Of a stretch of 64,000 nucleotides of DNA, positions 1 to 12,701 are shown one piece after another; within the stretch, counting starts at the first letter, position 1, and each line of letters opens with the position of its first letter. This DNA is from Nitzschia sp. DOCU1 (lineage: Eukaryota > Bacillariophyta > Bacillariophyceae > Bacillariales > Bacillariaceae): positions 3,720,001-3,784,000 of the forward strand of contig OX595987.1 of the NCBI GenBank assembly GCA_951394045.1, in the 5' to 3' direction. Made by a program: the position numbers and the translations under genes. The notes under the pieces were generated by a model that had not been told where the DNA came from, ran no database searches, and was given only the letters and a program-made list of their open reading frames with translations.

Positions 1-420
1 TCGCGCTGGGACCTGTTTGTGGAAGCACAGCAGTGGCATCAGAGCAGGGCAGCCTCATTCACCCCGATGGAACAAGTCTATCAACAGCAGCAGGAGCAGC
101 AGCGGCGCCGCCTCGAGAAGAATCGTGGCGATGATGTTTTGTTGTGGTTTGCGATTGAATCCAATCAGTTCTTGACCGAATGCTCGTCTTCGGAGATTCC
201 ACCGCACCACCAGCGGCACTCTTCATCCTCCACACTCGAGTCTTCCATGCGTCGTCCTTCTTCCAACGACACTTTTCTTTTGGACGCACAGCAACAGCAG
301 AAGCAGAAGAACCAGGCGGCCCCAAACGCCACGTCTAGTCCTCATGAGATGGGGACGAGAAGCAATGGCGACTCACTCTTTACCCTCCTGGCAAAAGGAG
401 ACCAGGGTGACGAGTGGTAA
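1..420 (+). CDS. HSF-like protein, C-terminal fragment (5' end outside window)
   Basis: The frame is open from the first base and stops at 418-420, so this is the 3' end of a gene that starts left of the window. It is glutamine- and serine-rich and low complexity. It carries VLLWFAIESNQFLTE near its middle and SLFTLLAK near the C-terminus. These match in kind and order the LLQFAIQASQRLM and LFASLFGP motifs that end the HSF genes further right, and IELLQFSIDANDFLEA of the gene at 30.4-31.6 kb. No DNA-binding domain is visible in the part present. I infer an HSF-family regulator; a GTG at 19 is not a credible start. Certainty is moderate because only the tail is seen. Confidence 0.55.
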   Translation, partial: SRWDLFVEAQQWHQSRAASFTPMEQVYQQQQEQQRRRLEKNRGDDVLLWFAIESNQFLTECSSSEIPPHHQRHSSSSTLESSMRRPSSNDTFLLDAQQQQKQKNQAAPNATSSPHEMGTRSNGDSLFTLLAKGDQGDEW

Positions 421-1561
421 AAAGGCAGGCAAAGAAGCAAGCAAGCAGCAGGGCTGCTGCTGCATCACGGACCACACAGGCGGGGCGTATTGTGTGGTGT
501 AAAGTCCGACAAAAATGACAGGTCCAATCGACGATGATCGTTCTTCAGGGTAGTAACCACGGCATGCAGGTCCTGGTTTGCACTTGAGTGCCTACAGGAT
601 CATCCAACGATAGTGTCTTGGGATACGATAGGATATAGGCAATTAATCGATTCATAGAGGGGAAACATTTTTGTTTGTTGTTGTTGTGTTGTTGAAAAGA
701 CAGAGCAACAAAAATGAAACAAAATCTTGGCTCGCGTGCTTCTCATCGTAGTAGGCGATGGTACCAGAAATACGTAGAGTAAAGTATGACAGACGGACGG
801 ATGGTCATCGCTGACGTAAGCGTGTGCCGATTGGGCGAACGGGCCGGAGGGCGCGATGAACCCGTTGCTTTTGGTTTTTGCTGCCGCCGACGTCACACTT
901 TGAGACAATCAACGGATCTGTCACCCCCAAACTTGTGATTTCTTAATCACGAGATTCGGACGAATTTTAATCTTAAGATTAAATTCTGATTGCCACGTCA
1001 GCACCAAGCGTCTCATCCGACAAGATAGGAGACACTCAGCAGACACTCCCCGATAGGGGTGGCATCTCAATCACGACTTCCAGACGTCCCTGAAATGACC
1101 AAAAACACATGATCGGCTGCTCTTGCTATGACCCGAAACATGTGATTGAACGCTATCACTATTCTATTCAATGCTAAAATGACCTTTATCAATACTGCCC
1201 TGTGCCCCCTGGAGTGGTCGTGGGGGGAGGTTGGGGGGTGAGTTTGACTAGAGGAATATGAGCAGTTGCGATATCCTTGTGACAAATAGTCCGACAAAAG
1301 AAAATGGCGGGAACGGTCCCTTTGATCAGATGACCTTGGCGATCACGAGTTTCCGGTTCAACATCTTGTGATTATTCAGATTCTTCTGATTAGGGGTAAC
1401 AGATCTCTCCCTCCTCTCCTCATCATCGACATCCACTTTTCTTCCTTGGCTTCCCATAGTTCTATCGTGGCTTTCATTTCCTTGGAACCTCTTCCACACA
1501 GATTCAAAAAGGGGAAGAGTATTGATTGAATCATTTTTCGGAAGTTATTTTCAGACCAAGA
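421..1561. other. Intergenic region before malic enzyme
   Basis: This 1.1-kb stretch separates the HSF-like fragment from the malic enzyme start. Its short open frames show no recognisable domain. It contains AT-rich palindromic stretches such as AATCTTAAGATT near 970 and several CACGA/TCGTG-type words. It presumably holds the malic enzyme promoter, but I see no specific element I can support. Confidence 0.5.
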
Positions 1562-3880
<2,319 letters not shown>

Positions 3881-3972
3881 TGTCTTTCTACAAATGGTCT
3901 AGTTGCATTACAAACACATAATCGTATATAGGAGTAGCAAACACCCACAGCGTTCCGTTGCCATTGTTGCCG

Positions 3973-4500
3973 CTATATTCTTGGCACAATATCAAACGTG
4001 CACTGTTCGTACGTTTTGCAGCAGATGTCCTGACACTCCGACAAGCAGTCCTCCTTGGCCCTGGCATATCCATCGGATCCCAAAGAATTTTGACACTGAC
4101 TCCGACAGTCAGCAACGGATCTCAAGAAGTCAGGGTCTTTTCTCGTCCCCTTCACATCATTTTTATCCCTGGGCTTGCCCCCTGGTACAATGGGCGCTTT
4201 TCCTGACTTGTAAATAATAGCAGGGCTGTCATCTGCCGACCAAACCGCAGCAGGTGCCGCACCTATCACAACGCCGACGCTCATTGCAGCAGCAGCGCCG
4301 AAAAACGCTCGTCTGGTGGCAAATGCGTCGTGGTGGTCCCCTTTGGCACCGTATGATTCTTCTGCTGGAAGGCTCGACTGAACGTCTCGTTGATGATTAG
4401 AACCAAAATGGAATAATGATTGCGGAGACCAGGCAAAACCGCGAGACACGGCCATGACGGAAAGTAAAACACCCAGAAATTTCATCGTTCTTCGTGTCAC
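3973..4500 (-). CDS. Small plastid-targeted, cysteine-rich protein, probably thylakoid lumen
   Basis: 175 aa from ATG at 4500; an inner ATG at 4485 begins the hydrophobic leader directly (MKFLGVLLSVMAV) and may be the true start. The leader ends in RGFAWSP, which resembles the ASAFAP-type cleavage context of diatom plastid preproteins. A second segment, ATRRAFFGAAAAMSVG followed by APAAVWSAD, looks like a twin-arginine thylakoid transit signal with an A-x-A processing site. The mature part is about 80 aa and ends in a cysteine cluster (CRSQC, CLSEC, ICCKTYEQC) that could form disulfides or bind metal. I do not recognise the family. It is convergent with malic enzyme and divergent from the gene at 5121. 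Confidence 0.75.
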   Translation of the reverse strand: MTRRTMKFLGVLLSVMAVSRGFAWSPQSLFHFGSNHQRDVQSSLPAEESYGAKGDHHDAFATRRAFFGAAAAMSVGVVIGAAPAAVWSADDSPAIIYKSGKAPIVPGGKPRDKNDVKGTRKDPDFLRSVADCRSQCQNSLGSDGYARAKEDCLSECQDICCKTYEQCTFDIVPRI

Positions 4501-5120
4501 TTTTCGCTTCTGAAATCCACAGACAGTAAATACGTTCCTGGTTCGTTTCTACAAATGAGACAGAGTCGAGATACGTCGATGAAGAGATGTCTCGTCAAAG
4601 GCGGTCGCGAGTCCAGAATGAGCCACCATGGTGGGATGGGATGGCCCACCGATGGCGAGAACCACATTGCGTGTCATGGAGAAGTGATGTATCGTACGTG
4701 TGTGCCGAGATGGACGACACGTATGCGTGTTGATGTGACTGTTTTTGGCAAAAGATATCCATGCATTCCGATGCCGGACAGACCGTGTAACCGACTGGAA
4801 CGACTCAATCAAATACCCCGATCTTTTCAGCCTCAAACATGGTTCCGACATTCGGCCGACACAGAGATTCCGATAGCCTTCGGATAAATAATAATGCCCT
4901 CCGCTGAACATGCTGTGGGGCCACTACCAAAGAACTCAACTTCGATGCGAAAAGATCGCTATCGAGACATGAGGACGAGAAGCCGAAGAAAATAAGGCGA
5001 AGGTGACGGTTTTGATGGCCGCACCTCTGACTGCCCCTCATCAGTGCTCCCTTGAGGGTTGCTGCTTACAAAAACGAAGACTTGGGTCGACCACCGTGAT
5101 AAACCAACTCCCTATCCGAA
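4501..5120. other. Divergent promoter region
   Basis: This 620-bp stretch lies between the 5' ends of the minus-strand plastid protein and the plus-strand GH94-like gene, so both promoters should be here. Overlapping open frames on both strands (for example 4555-4887 plus and 4549-4911 minus) have no recognisable domain and probably arise by chance. Confidence 0.5.
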
Positions 5121-8100
5121 ATGGATCATCATTATGAAACGAGCACTGGCGAAAATGGCAGCAGGAGAGCAGGTAAGCATTCAAATGTCAAAAAGATCCT
5201 CGTTCCGATTGTCGGATTAGCATTTCTTGGGGCATGCCAAACAGCTGCTAACATGAGTTGCATTTCGTCGTACTTTTGTTGCGTTTAGCACATGTTCAAT
5301 TGGATGAAACCACACCATTACGGTCGGGTATGAGTGCAGAAGATGAACTATACTTTCTCCATGACGCTCGGCGGTCGCGATTGCAAGATCCTTCTGATGG
5401 CCTAGCGACGCCCACGAGAAACAATGTGCACCACCATCGTGGGTTAAATGGACAAGACCACCATCACGTGTCGTCATCGAACCACAGGACATTCTCGCCA
5501 GCACAACAAGGAAATGGGGAAAAGGGGGAATCGGGCTTTCCAAAGAGTAAGAAATCGAAGATTGGTATCTTGACGATAGTAGTGTCCATTACTGCATTGG
5601 GGCTTTGTTTGGCTGCGCTGTCATTTGATGCGGCAAGTGCTTGGTGGAATGGAAGAATAGCACGGGCATCCAAGGAAAGTAAACCCATTTTTGATAACGT
5701 TGGCCGCTATGTCATGGAAGACTATGATGCAAAGAGTCCATTCAGTAACTTTTTGCCTGGCTTGGCAGGAATCTACGGCAAGCCTCTGTATGCCTTCTTT
5801 GTGAACCGGGGTCAGGCGATTGCGGCCTTTGGGATTGAGTCGAAAGACTATCCCATCCTAGAGTTCCAGGCCGCCAATCGGGCCTATCAAACCACCCCCT
5901 TACTCGGCTTTCGGACCTTTGTTCAAGGAACCCGGCAGAGTGGGGACTTTTTAGTCGAGCCGTTCAGTCCACTCACAACCAACTACCCGCAAATACAACC
6001 TGCCCCGTCGGCGGGCATCAACCCACCGGAGAAGCTGCCGAAACGATTTCTTTACAATGGTGAAAATGAGCTTCAATTACAAGAATTGGACTATGAAAAT
6101 CACCTGGAAACCAACGTTACATATTTTGTGCTGCCTGAAGAAGACTTTGGGGCATTTGTACGACGGACTACCATCACCAATACACATCCTAGAGAGTCTG
6201 TGACACTTTCCATCCTGGATGGTCTCGCGCGGATGGAGCCAGCAGGCGGAAAACTCAACAAATACTTAAAACACCTTGGTCAGACGATAGAAGGATTCAT
6301 GGGCGTCCACTTCCCTTACAAGGACTCCATTACCATGCCCTTTTACCGCTTAACAACGCGGCCCAGTGATTCCGCAGAAGTCCATGTGCAAGATCGGGGC
6401 CACTACTGTCTCAGTTTCTTGGAAGAATCCTCACTTTTACTTCCCGTTGTGTTTGATACGAGCAAAGTCTTTGGCGAGGATACGTCGTTACTTCGACCCG
6501 TCGAATTATTTTCCAAGTCCGTTGGCGATATCATTAGGGGTCCACAATATGGTCGAGCAAAGACTTCATCATGTTTTGCTGCAGGTGAGTTTCAGGTGGG
6601 CATTCCTGTCTTTGTAGTGGTCACGAACGTATCCTCATTACTTGGCATGTCAACTTTTCCCAGTGGATTCGATTACCTTGGAACACGGAGAAACTTTAAC
6701 GATATCAACATTCTATGGCGCAGCCAATGAAATACTGGAGGTTCCAGTGATAGCTCGTCGGATAATGCAGGAAGGATTTGTAATGTACAAACTTACACGG
6801 ACACGGGAAGTCATTCGACAAATTACGAAAAGCGTGATGACTCGAACCAGCCATCAACTATTCGATGAGCACATTCAGCAAATGTTTTTAGACAACAGTT
6901 TGCGTGGGGGGATCCCATTGATTCTTGGTGACGAAGATGACGGCACATCCAATGTTGACGAAGATTCGCGGTTAAAAGTTTTCCACGTGTTCTCCCGCAT
7001 CCATGGGGACTTGGAACGGGACTACAACAACTTCATGCTGAGTCCAACATTTTTCTCACAGGTACGAGTGTGACAAACGTAAACTTTGAGTGTGTATTGG
7101 GCTGCTTTGGTAACAATATGTTTGTCAATTGGCACAGGGACCAGGAAACTTTCGCGATGTAGTTCAAAATCGAAGGGAGGATGTCCTGTTCAACCCAAGA
7201 ATCGGATCATTCAATGTCCGAATGTTTCTCTCCTTTATTCAGGCAGATGGTTACGAGCCCCTGTCGGTCGAGGCGGTAGTTTTCACTATCAAAGATATTG
7301 ACGTGTGCGCATGGATCGCGGAACAAGCCGTAGGAAGGGCCGATGGACACCGAGCGCAGCGAGAAGCTCTGATTGGTATATTGAATGGTGGTCCTTTCCG
7401 ACCAGGACAACTTTTTGGTCTCATGGAGGAGCAGAATATTGAGCTCATCATTGACAGGCAGGAGTTCATTGATATCGTAGCGTCCGCAGCTGAACTCACA
7501 CCCATGGCAGTCTACCAACAAGGATTTTGGGCAGACCATTGGACCTACTATATGGACATGATCAAGTCGTATCTATCCATTTTTCCCGACGGGGAGGAAA
7601 GGTTGCTGTATGACACGAAGTTACCATACTTTTTCTCGCCGGCATCGGTCCAGCCCCGCAGGAAAAAATATGTGCTTAAACTTGCTATGAACGGTTGGGA
7701 CTACCATGTCCAGCAACTCGATGCAACGATAGAAGACCCAGCAAAGTTGCAGTATATGGGTCGCTCTCGTTCTGACAAAACTGGGTGGTACGAGTTTGAC
7801 GCCTGCTGGCAAGACGATCAAGACGGCAACAAGATGCAAAGTTCTGCGATTGCAAAGTTACTACTGCTAGGAACCCTGAAATTTGCGACAAGAGATGCCT
7901 ATGGTATGGGAATCGAATACGAAGGAGGGAAGCCTGGCTGGGACGATGCAAACAATGGCCTCGCTGGTATGCTCGGGAGTGGAATGCCCGAAACCTTCGA
8001 GTTGAAGGTGCTGCTGAAGTATCTTCATGAAGTCAATATGCGCTATCGGCGACCAATCGAAGTCCCTGTGGAGGTTTACGATTTGATTGAGGCGATAAAT

Positions 8101-9324
8101 GAGAATCTGAACTTGTTGGGAGATTACTCAGAGGGTTCGACGTTGTCCGACAAAGTGCCATCTACAATCTTCAACTATTGGGACCAAGTCGCTACCGCTC
8201 GCGAAAACTATAGGGACCGAGTCAAAGTAGTATTTTCGGGAAATACTACAACACTCGGTGCAAGGGAGATTTCGTCGATACTGACCCGTTGGCTGGAACA
8301 AATCGATATTGGAATCGATCGTGCCATGTCGTTCGGTGCCGCCGGTACTTCCGAGAATGGTACAATCCCTACCTACTTTGCCTACGAAGTGACAAAGTAC
8401 AAGGTAACCGGTGAGGTGAATTTCCATGGTCATCCTTTTGTGGCGGCCCAGCAAATGCACGTGAGCAAGTTACCTGTCTTTCTCGAGGGCCCCACCAGGA
8501 TGATGAAAACAGTGGCCGATGTGGCTGGTGCCAGTTCAATTTATCAGTATGTTCGACATCATTCCGGTCTTCGTGATCAAGAGCTATCAATGTACACGAT
8601 ATCTGTCAATCTTGAAGGGCAGCCCGTCGACATTGGCCGCACCATGGCCTTTCCGCCTGGGTGGGCCGAAAACCAAGGTGTCTGGCTGCACATGTCGTAC
8701 AAATTTTACTTGGAGTTGCTGCGCCATGGCCTTTACGGGGAATTCTTTGAGGAAGCAACATCCGGTGGTCTCCTGCCATTTATGGCCTCCAATGTCTACG
8801 GGAGATCGCTGACAGAGTGTTCTTCTTTCATTGCGTCATCAGCCTTTGAAGACCCATCCAAGCGAGGCCGGGGGTATCTTGCTCGGCTGAGTGGATCCAC
8901 CGCGGAATTCCTGAGTATGTGGGTTCTCATGTTTGTGGGTCCTCGGCCATTTTATGTGGACCCAGACGATCATCAGCTCCGCATGCAGTTAATCCCCGCC
9001 ATCCCGGCTTGGATGTTTGAATCTAGAGGCGGTGATGAAGCGGACAATGCGGACGACGAAGAAATGATGCACGATCCTCTCTTGAGGCAAGCACAAGAAC
9101 AGCACCCCAACACGCTGACAGTGCGCTTCAAACTGTTCTCTTCGATCCAAGTACACTACTACAATGAGCGACGGACAGATCTTTTTGGAGTTCCGCCGAC
9201 GCGTTATCGTATAGGCCTTCGGGATGGATCGGTCTTTGACGTGGAAGGGCCGTCCATCGGCGTCGATTTGGCCGACAAGATTCGTCGTGTGGTCTTTGTC
9301 GACTTTATCGAGGCCTTCTTTTAG
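5121..9324 (+). CDS. Membrane-anchored GH94/cellobiose-phosphorylase-like protein, 4 exons
   Basis: Proposed CDS: join(5121..5172, 5289..6584, 6664..7061, 7138..9324), 3933 nt, 1310 aa. Introns are GT-AG of 116, 79 and 76 bp, and each join restores family-like sequence. The first 100 residues are hydrophilic, followed by one membrane segment (about residues 109-131, IGILTIVVSITALGLCLAAL), suggesting a type II protein with a large lumenal or extracellular domain. The body resembles COG3459 glycoside phosphorylases: GPGNFRDVVQNRREDVLFNP, then KPGWDDANNGLAGMLGSGMPE near residue 850, where one Asp is the likely general acid, then a long (alpha/alpha)6-type region. A phosphorylase or hydrolase acting on beta-glucans is plausible, but the substrate is not readable from sequence. 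The first exon is only 52 bp and rests on an in-frame ATG and phase match. Confidence 0.85.
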
Positions 9325-9581
9325 TTAAATCTACTACAGTCTAGAAAGCTATTAGCCGTAATATTATTGGATCCTACATCAGCAACAGTCGGGTGGATGG
9401 CAGAAGTGGTGGGGAGGGGTTAAGAATCTAGGGATATCGCTGTCTTTGCAATGGGGCACTTACTTATAATGAGGGTTTGTTCTGTATGGAAAGCCCCTGC
9501 CAACAACTTGCTCCGCTCATCTAAAATGTGATTATCAAAAATGGGATGCCCAGATCAAGGGCTTTGAGTCGCGTCCTCCCC

Positions 9582-11006
9582 TTATCTGTCAACGGACATG
9601 GGGGTTCCTTTTTTTTCGCTAATCTTCCGCCTTCGCCCTTCCATACGCAATGCTTGATTTGCCTTTTCCTTGGCCACTTGATCTGAAACAGTAACCCAGC
9701 CGTCTTCAGTGCATTCCAGAAACCGTCCTCCCGATAATTGAATCCTCTGTACAATTTCAATGGCCATCATCGTCTTGTCGAAACGATTTTGAACGTCCTC
9801 TAGATAGCTAGCAGCATACTCTTGGCACAGGCTGAGAAAGAGCAGATTGCCAGTCCACGAGCGCGCGAGGCCTCGCCCCATGAGCACATCCAGCTCCATG
9901 GGATACTCGCAAAAGTCCGGATTGGCGTCCCGAAGGTTGTGTTCACTACGTTTCCACTCGCCTTCAATTTGTTGGCGTTGTTGAAGATACGAATCAGTAT
10001 ACTCTCGCGACATGAGACCTTTGCCCGGAGTAAAATCCTCATTGAACTTGATGCCAAAGGTCAACAGGGAGTACTGCGCTTCAAGCGACGATCCAAAATG
10101 AGTTCGTTCCCTTAATCGGAATTCCTTGCCCATATGAAACGAAAGAGCCTTCATGAAAGAGCCAAGTACGACGTTATCGTAGCAAATATGGAAACCACAC
10201 GATCGAAAGGGCCAGTCGGTGAATATATGCTTCGCCGCCGTCGCAAACGCTAGCGCCTCGGCGGGTGAATGTCGCCAGGAACCCATTAGATTGGCAATCT
10301 GCACAACTCCTTTCCTTTGTACTTCTTCGTTGTCTTCTAATGCCGACATGATCATGTACCAAGCGTACCGGGTCTGAACCTTCCAATCCGAATAGTCCAT
10401 TGCCCCAACCGTCCAAAAGTATACGCCTCGGCCACTTTTGTCGCGGTCAATCAGAAAATGGCAAGAAGCGACGGAATAGATTCCCTTGTCATCTAGATCG
10501 TCTAGCGTGATGCGCTTAACCAGCTTGCAGTCCCCAAAGAGTTCAAGTTTGTGCTCAAAGTGCCGACACATTTTCGCTGCCGCCTTGGCAGGATCAAACC
10601 GTTCTGCCCGAAGAAACATGAGGTGCAGTTTATCGTCCTTTTCAAGGCCAGGCCGCAAAAAGAGCGCACGATCCCAGGCTTTCTTTTTGTTTGTGGGAAC
10701 TTGGGTATTGATATGGCGTCGCATTTTCTGCAAACATTCCGAAACTAACTCGGGTGTTTCCTCCACGACATCGACAATTCCGTGTAACTCTTCGTAGATG
10801 CGTTCCCGCTGTTCTGCTGTGAGTCCATTCAATTCTTCCACCTTGAGGTGATCATATTGGCCAAGTGCATCTGCAGGAAGTGGCTCGTGATGATATTGCG
10901 CTGAAGCCAATGGAGACGATGAGAATGGCGGTGACTTTTGATCGCCACCACCAGCACACCAAAACGCCTGACAAAATCCTTGAGATGCACAATGTTCGGA
11001 TTGCAT
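9582..11006 (-). CDS. DUF6824 protein with N-terminal CRAL-TRIO-like region
   Basis: 474 aa, single exon, ATG at 11006. The N-terminal half carries FLRPGLEKDD...LMFLRAERFDPAKAAAK, which resembles the helical N-terminus of CRAL-TRIO lipid-binding proteins, followed by a conserved region ending near residue 330. The C-terminal part (about residues 370-455) shows DVLMGRGLARSWTGNLLF, KTMMAIEIVQRIQLSGGRFL and GWVTVSD..AKEKANQALR, the pattern of DUF6824, a domain expanded in diatoms. A homologue with the same order lies at 59.9-61.8 kb. The biochemical role is unknown to me; nucleic-acid or lipid binding are both guesses. It converges with the GH94-like gene. Confidence 0.85.
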   Translation of the reverse strand: MQSEHCASQGFCQAFWCAGGGDQKSPPFSSSPLASAQYHHEPLPADALGQYDHLKVEELNGLTAEQRERIYEELHGIVDVVEETPELVSECLQKMRRHINTQVPTNKKKAWDRALFLRPGLEKDDKLHLMFLRAERFDPAKAAAKMCRHFEHKLELFGDCKLVKRITLDDLDDKGIYSVASCHFLIDRDKSGRGVYFWTVGAMDYSDWKVQTRYAWYMIMSALEDNEEVQRKGVVQIANLMGSWRHSPAEALAFATAAKHIFTDWPFRSCGFHICYDNVVLGSFMKALSFHMGKEFRLRERTHFGSSLEAQYSLLTFGIKFNEDFTPGKGLMSREYTDSYLQQRQQIEGEWKRSEHNLRDANPDFCEYPMELDVLMGRGLARSWTGNLLFLSLCQEYAASYLEDVQNRFDKTMMAIEIVQRIQLSGGRFLECTEDGWVTVSDQVAKEKANQALRMEGRRRKISEKKGTPMSVDR

Positions 11007-11619
11007 GACAACGGCAGGAAACCGGAATGAGACTTGACGATAATGGCCTTTGTGATGATAACAAGTGATGATTCTAGAACGTCAAACGGAACGAAAGGAC
11101 GTCTACTGTAGTCAGGAATGAATAGCAATGAAGCAATAGTGAGAGAAGTGACAACCAGATCATGTCGCCGACTGAGACAAAATGAATGAGAAGAAAGGTT
11201 TCCCCGCCATTTTGTGGCGAGCAACGAAGTGCATAGCGCGAACTTTTAGAACCTCGAGAACCCCCTCCCTCCCAATCAAAAAAGGGGGCGTGCGTAGTCT
11301 GATAGTCGACGTTCGAACGTAGGGGACGCCGGCACAACATTTTCAAAATTTTACAGGATGACATCAGCAATTGAAGCCCTCCGACTGGCCATCGACCGTC
11401 TACCGAATTCTACCGCTTATTTTTCCAAAGTTCTCGCGAGACGCGTGAGAAGCAATCCAAAAATGGCGATTTGAGTGTATCTTTTTCCAAGGCCAATGAA
11501 ATAGAAGATGACAGCGTTGTTTAGTTGGCTTTAATGTATTGAATTCCAGACATTTATTCACCATTCCGTTTCTACAAGGCCACTGAGAGAAATTAGACCC
11601 AGTCGAGCGGGACACCGTC
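11007..11619. other. Divergent promoter region with short ORFs
   Basis: 613 bp between the 5' ends of the DUF6824 gene (minus) and the AlkB-like gene (plus). Short minus-strand frames (10829-11224, 11074-11370) overlap the DUF6824 5' end in other frames and have no recognisable domain. Nothing else is seen. Confidence 0.5.
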
Positions 11620-12459
11620 ATGATGTCTGCTGCATTCGTCCCGCAAACGAGTTCTATCGAGCAAAGCAAGTGGATTCCATTTCTGATTGACGAACCACGG
11701 CAGAGTTACTCCTACGTTTTGCCTTGGGGCAATGGTGAATCATCCTTGGATTGGACAACACAAGGTCAACTCGACCAGTGGTTTGATGCTTTGCATCCCT
11801 CCAAATTTCCTGCTACATCTTCGAATCTTGCCTGGACCGATGCCTATTACAAAGGCAACAAATTACTTCGAAAGACCGCCTGGTGTACCTTTGCAGAAGG
11901 ATGTGAATGTGATTACGGGTATTCAGATACCTGGCAGAGTCGAGTGGCTTGCAAAGACTTTTCACGTATCGTCAATGAGATTACCGAGGTTATCCGGCAC
12001 GTCACGGGATGCCATACCATCAATTCGTGCAATTTGAACTACTATCCACAAGGGGGTGGTGTCGGCTTTCATGCGGACGATGAATTTTTGTTTGATGGGC
12101 TCCAACGTCCAACATGTATAATATCCTTGTCGCTGTGTCGGGGTGGCGGTGCCCGCAAATTTTTGGTCAAGCAAAAGCAGTGTTCCGAAGAACAAGCGCA
12201 AGACTTCGATTCGCCAGGCATGGTAGTCCACGAATATGTGTTGAAACATGGAGATATCATGACAATGGAAGGCATGTTTCAAACACATTACTTTCATGCC
12301 GTATGGCCTGGAGATTCCCAAGACCATACGGATGATCCTTATACGCAGGGCGAGAGGATCAATTTGACATGGAGGACCATTGTCCAGCATTTGGATGGAT
12401 CAGCGGAATGTCGGGGTAAAGTATGTCCACTTTCGCAATCCTCAAAATACTATGAATAG
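11620..12459 (+). CDS. AlkB-like 2-oxoglutarate/Fe(II) dioxygenase
   Basis: 279 aa, single exon, ATG at 11620. AlkB-family enzymes demethylate alkylated nucleic-acid bases using 2-oxoglutarate and Fe(II). The diagnostic residues are visible: H151 and D153 in GVGFHADDE, the third iron ligand H226 in QTHYFHAVWPGD, and the 2-oxoglutarate-binding RINLTWR with R246 and R252. NLNYYPQGGGVGFHADDE matches the N-x-Y-...-HxD strand of ALKBH proteins. No targeting peptide or membrane segment is evident. Length fits ALKBH2/3-type proteins, but whether DNA, RNA or protein is the substrate cannot be told. It converges with the peroxiredoxin-like gene (242 bp gap). Confidence 0.9.
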   Translation: MMSAAFVPQTSSIEQSKWIPFLIDEPRQSYSYVLPWGNGESSLDWTTQGQLDQWFDALHPSKFPATSSNLAWTDAYYKGNKLLRKTAWCTFAEGCECDYGYSDTWQSRVACKDFSRIVNEITEVIRHVTGCHTINSCNLNYYPQGGGVGFHADDEFLFDGLQRPTCIISLSLCRGGGARKFLVKQKQCSEEQAQDFDSPGMVVHEYVLKHGDIMTMEGMFQTHYFHAVWPGDSQDHTDDPYTQGERINLTWRTIVQHLDGSAECRGKVCPLSQSSKYYE

Positions 12460-12701
12460 TAAATAGCCACTGGTAGCTAGTGGACGAGTTTTTTGGCATG
12501 TTGGTCCCACCACAAAAGTTCGTCGTCGGACAATAATGTGAAACATTGTTGTTTGCTAAGTTGGCAGTATACAATTATACAATTCGGGCAACGCCTAGGG
12601 CTTTTCTATTTCTATATACAGGTATGACTTCGGGCGTCTCGATTGTCGTTTGTCGGTGGAATGGTTGCCATGCGCATCAAATGCAAAAAAGCGCAACTGA
12701 G

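Noticed and set aside
4549..4911. Overlapping plus and minus ORFs of 110-120 codons
   Set aside because: Neither shows a domain or leader; the region is the divergent promoter of two supported genes.
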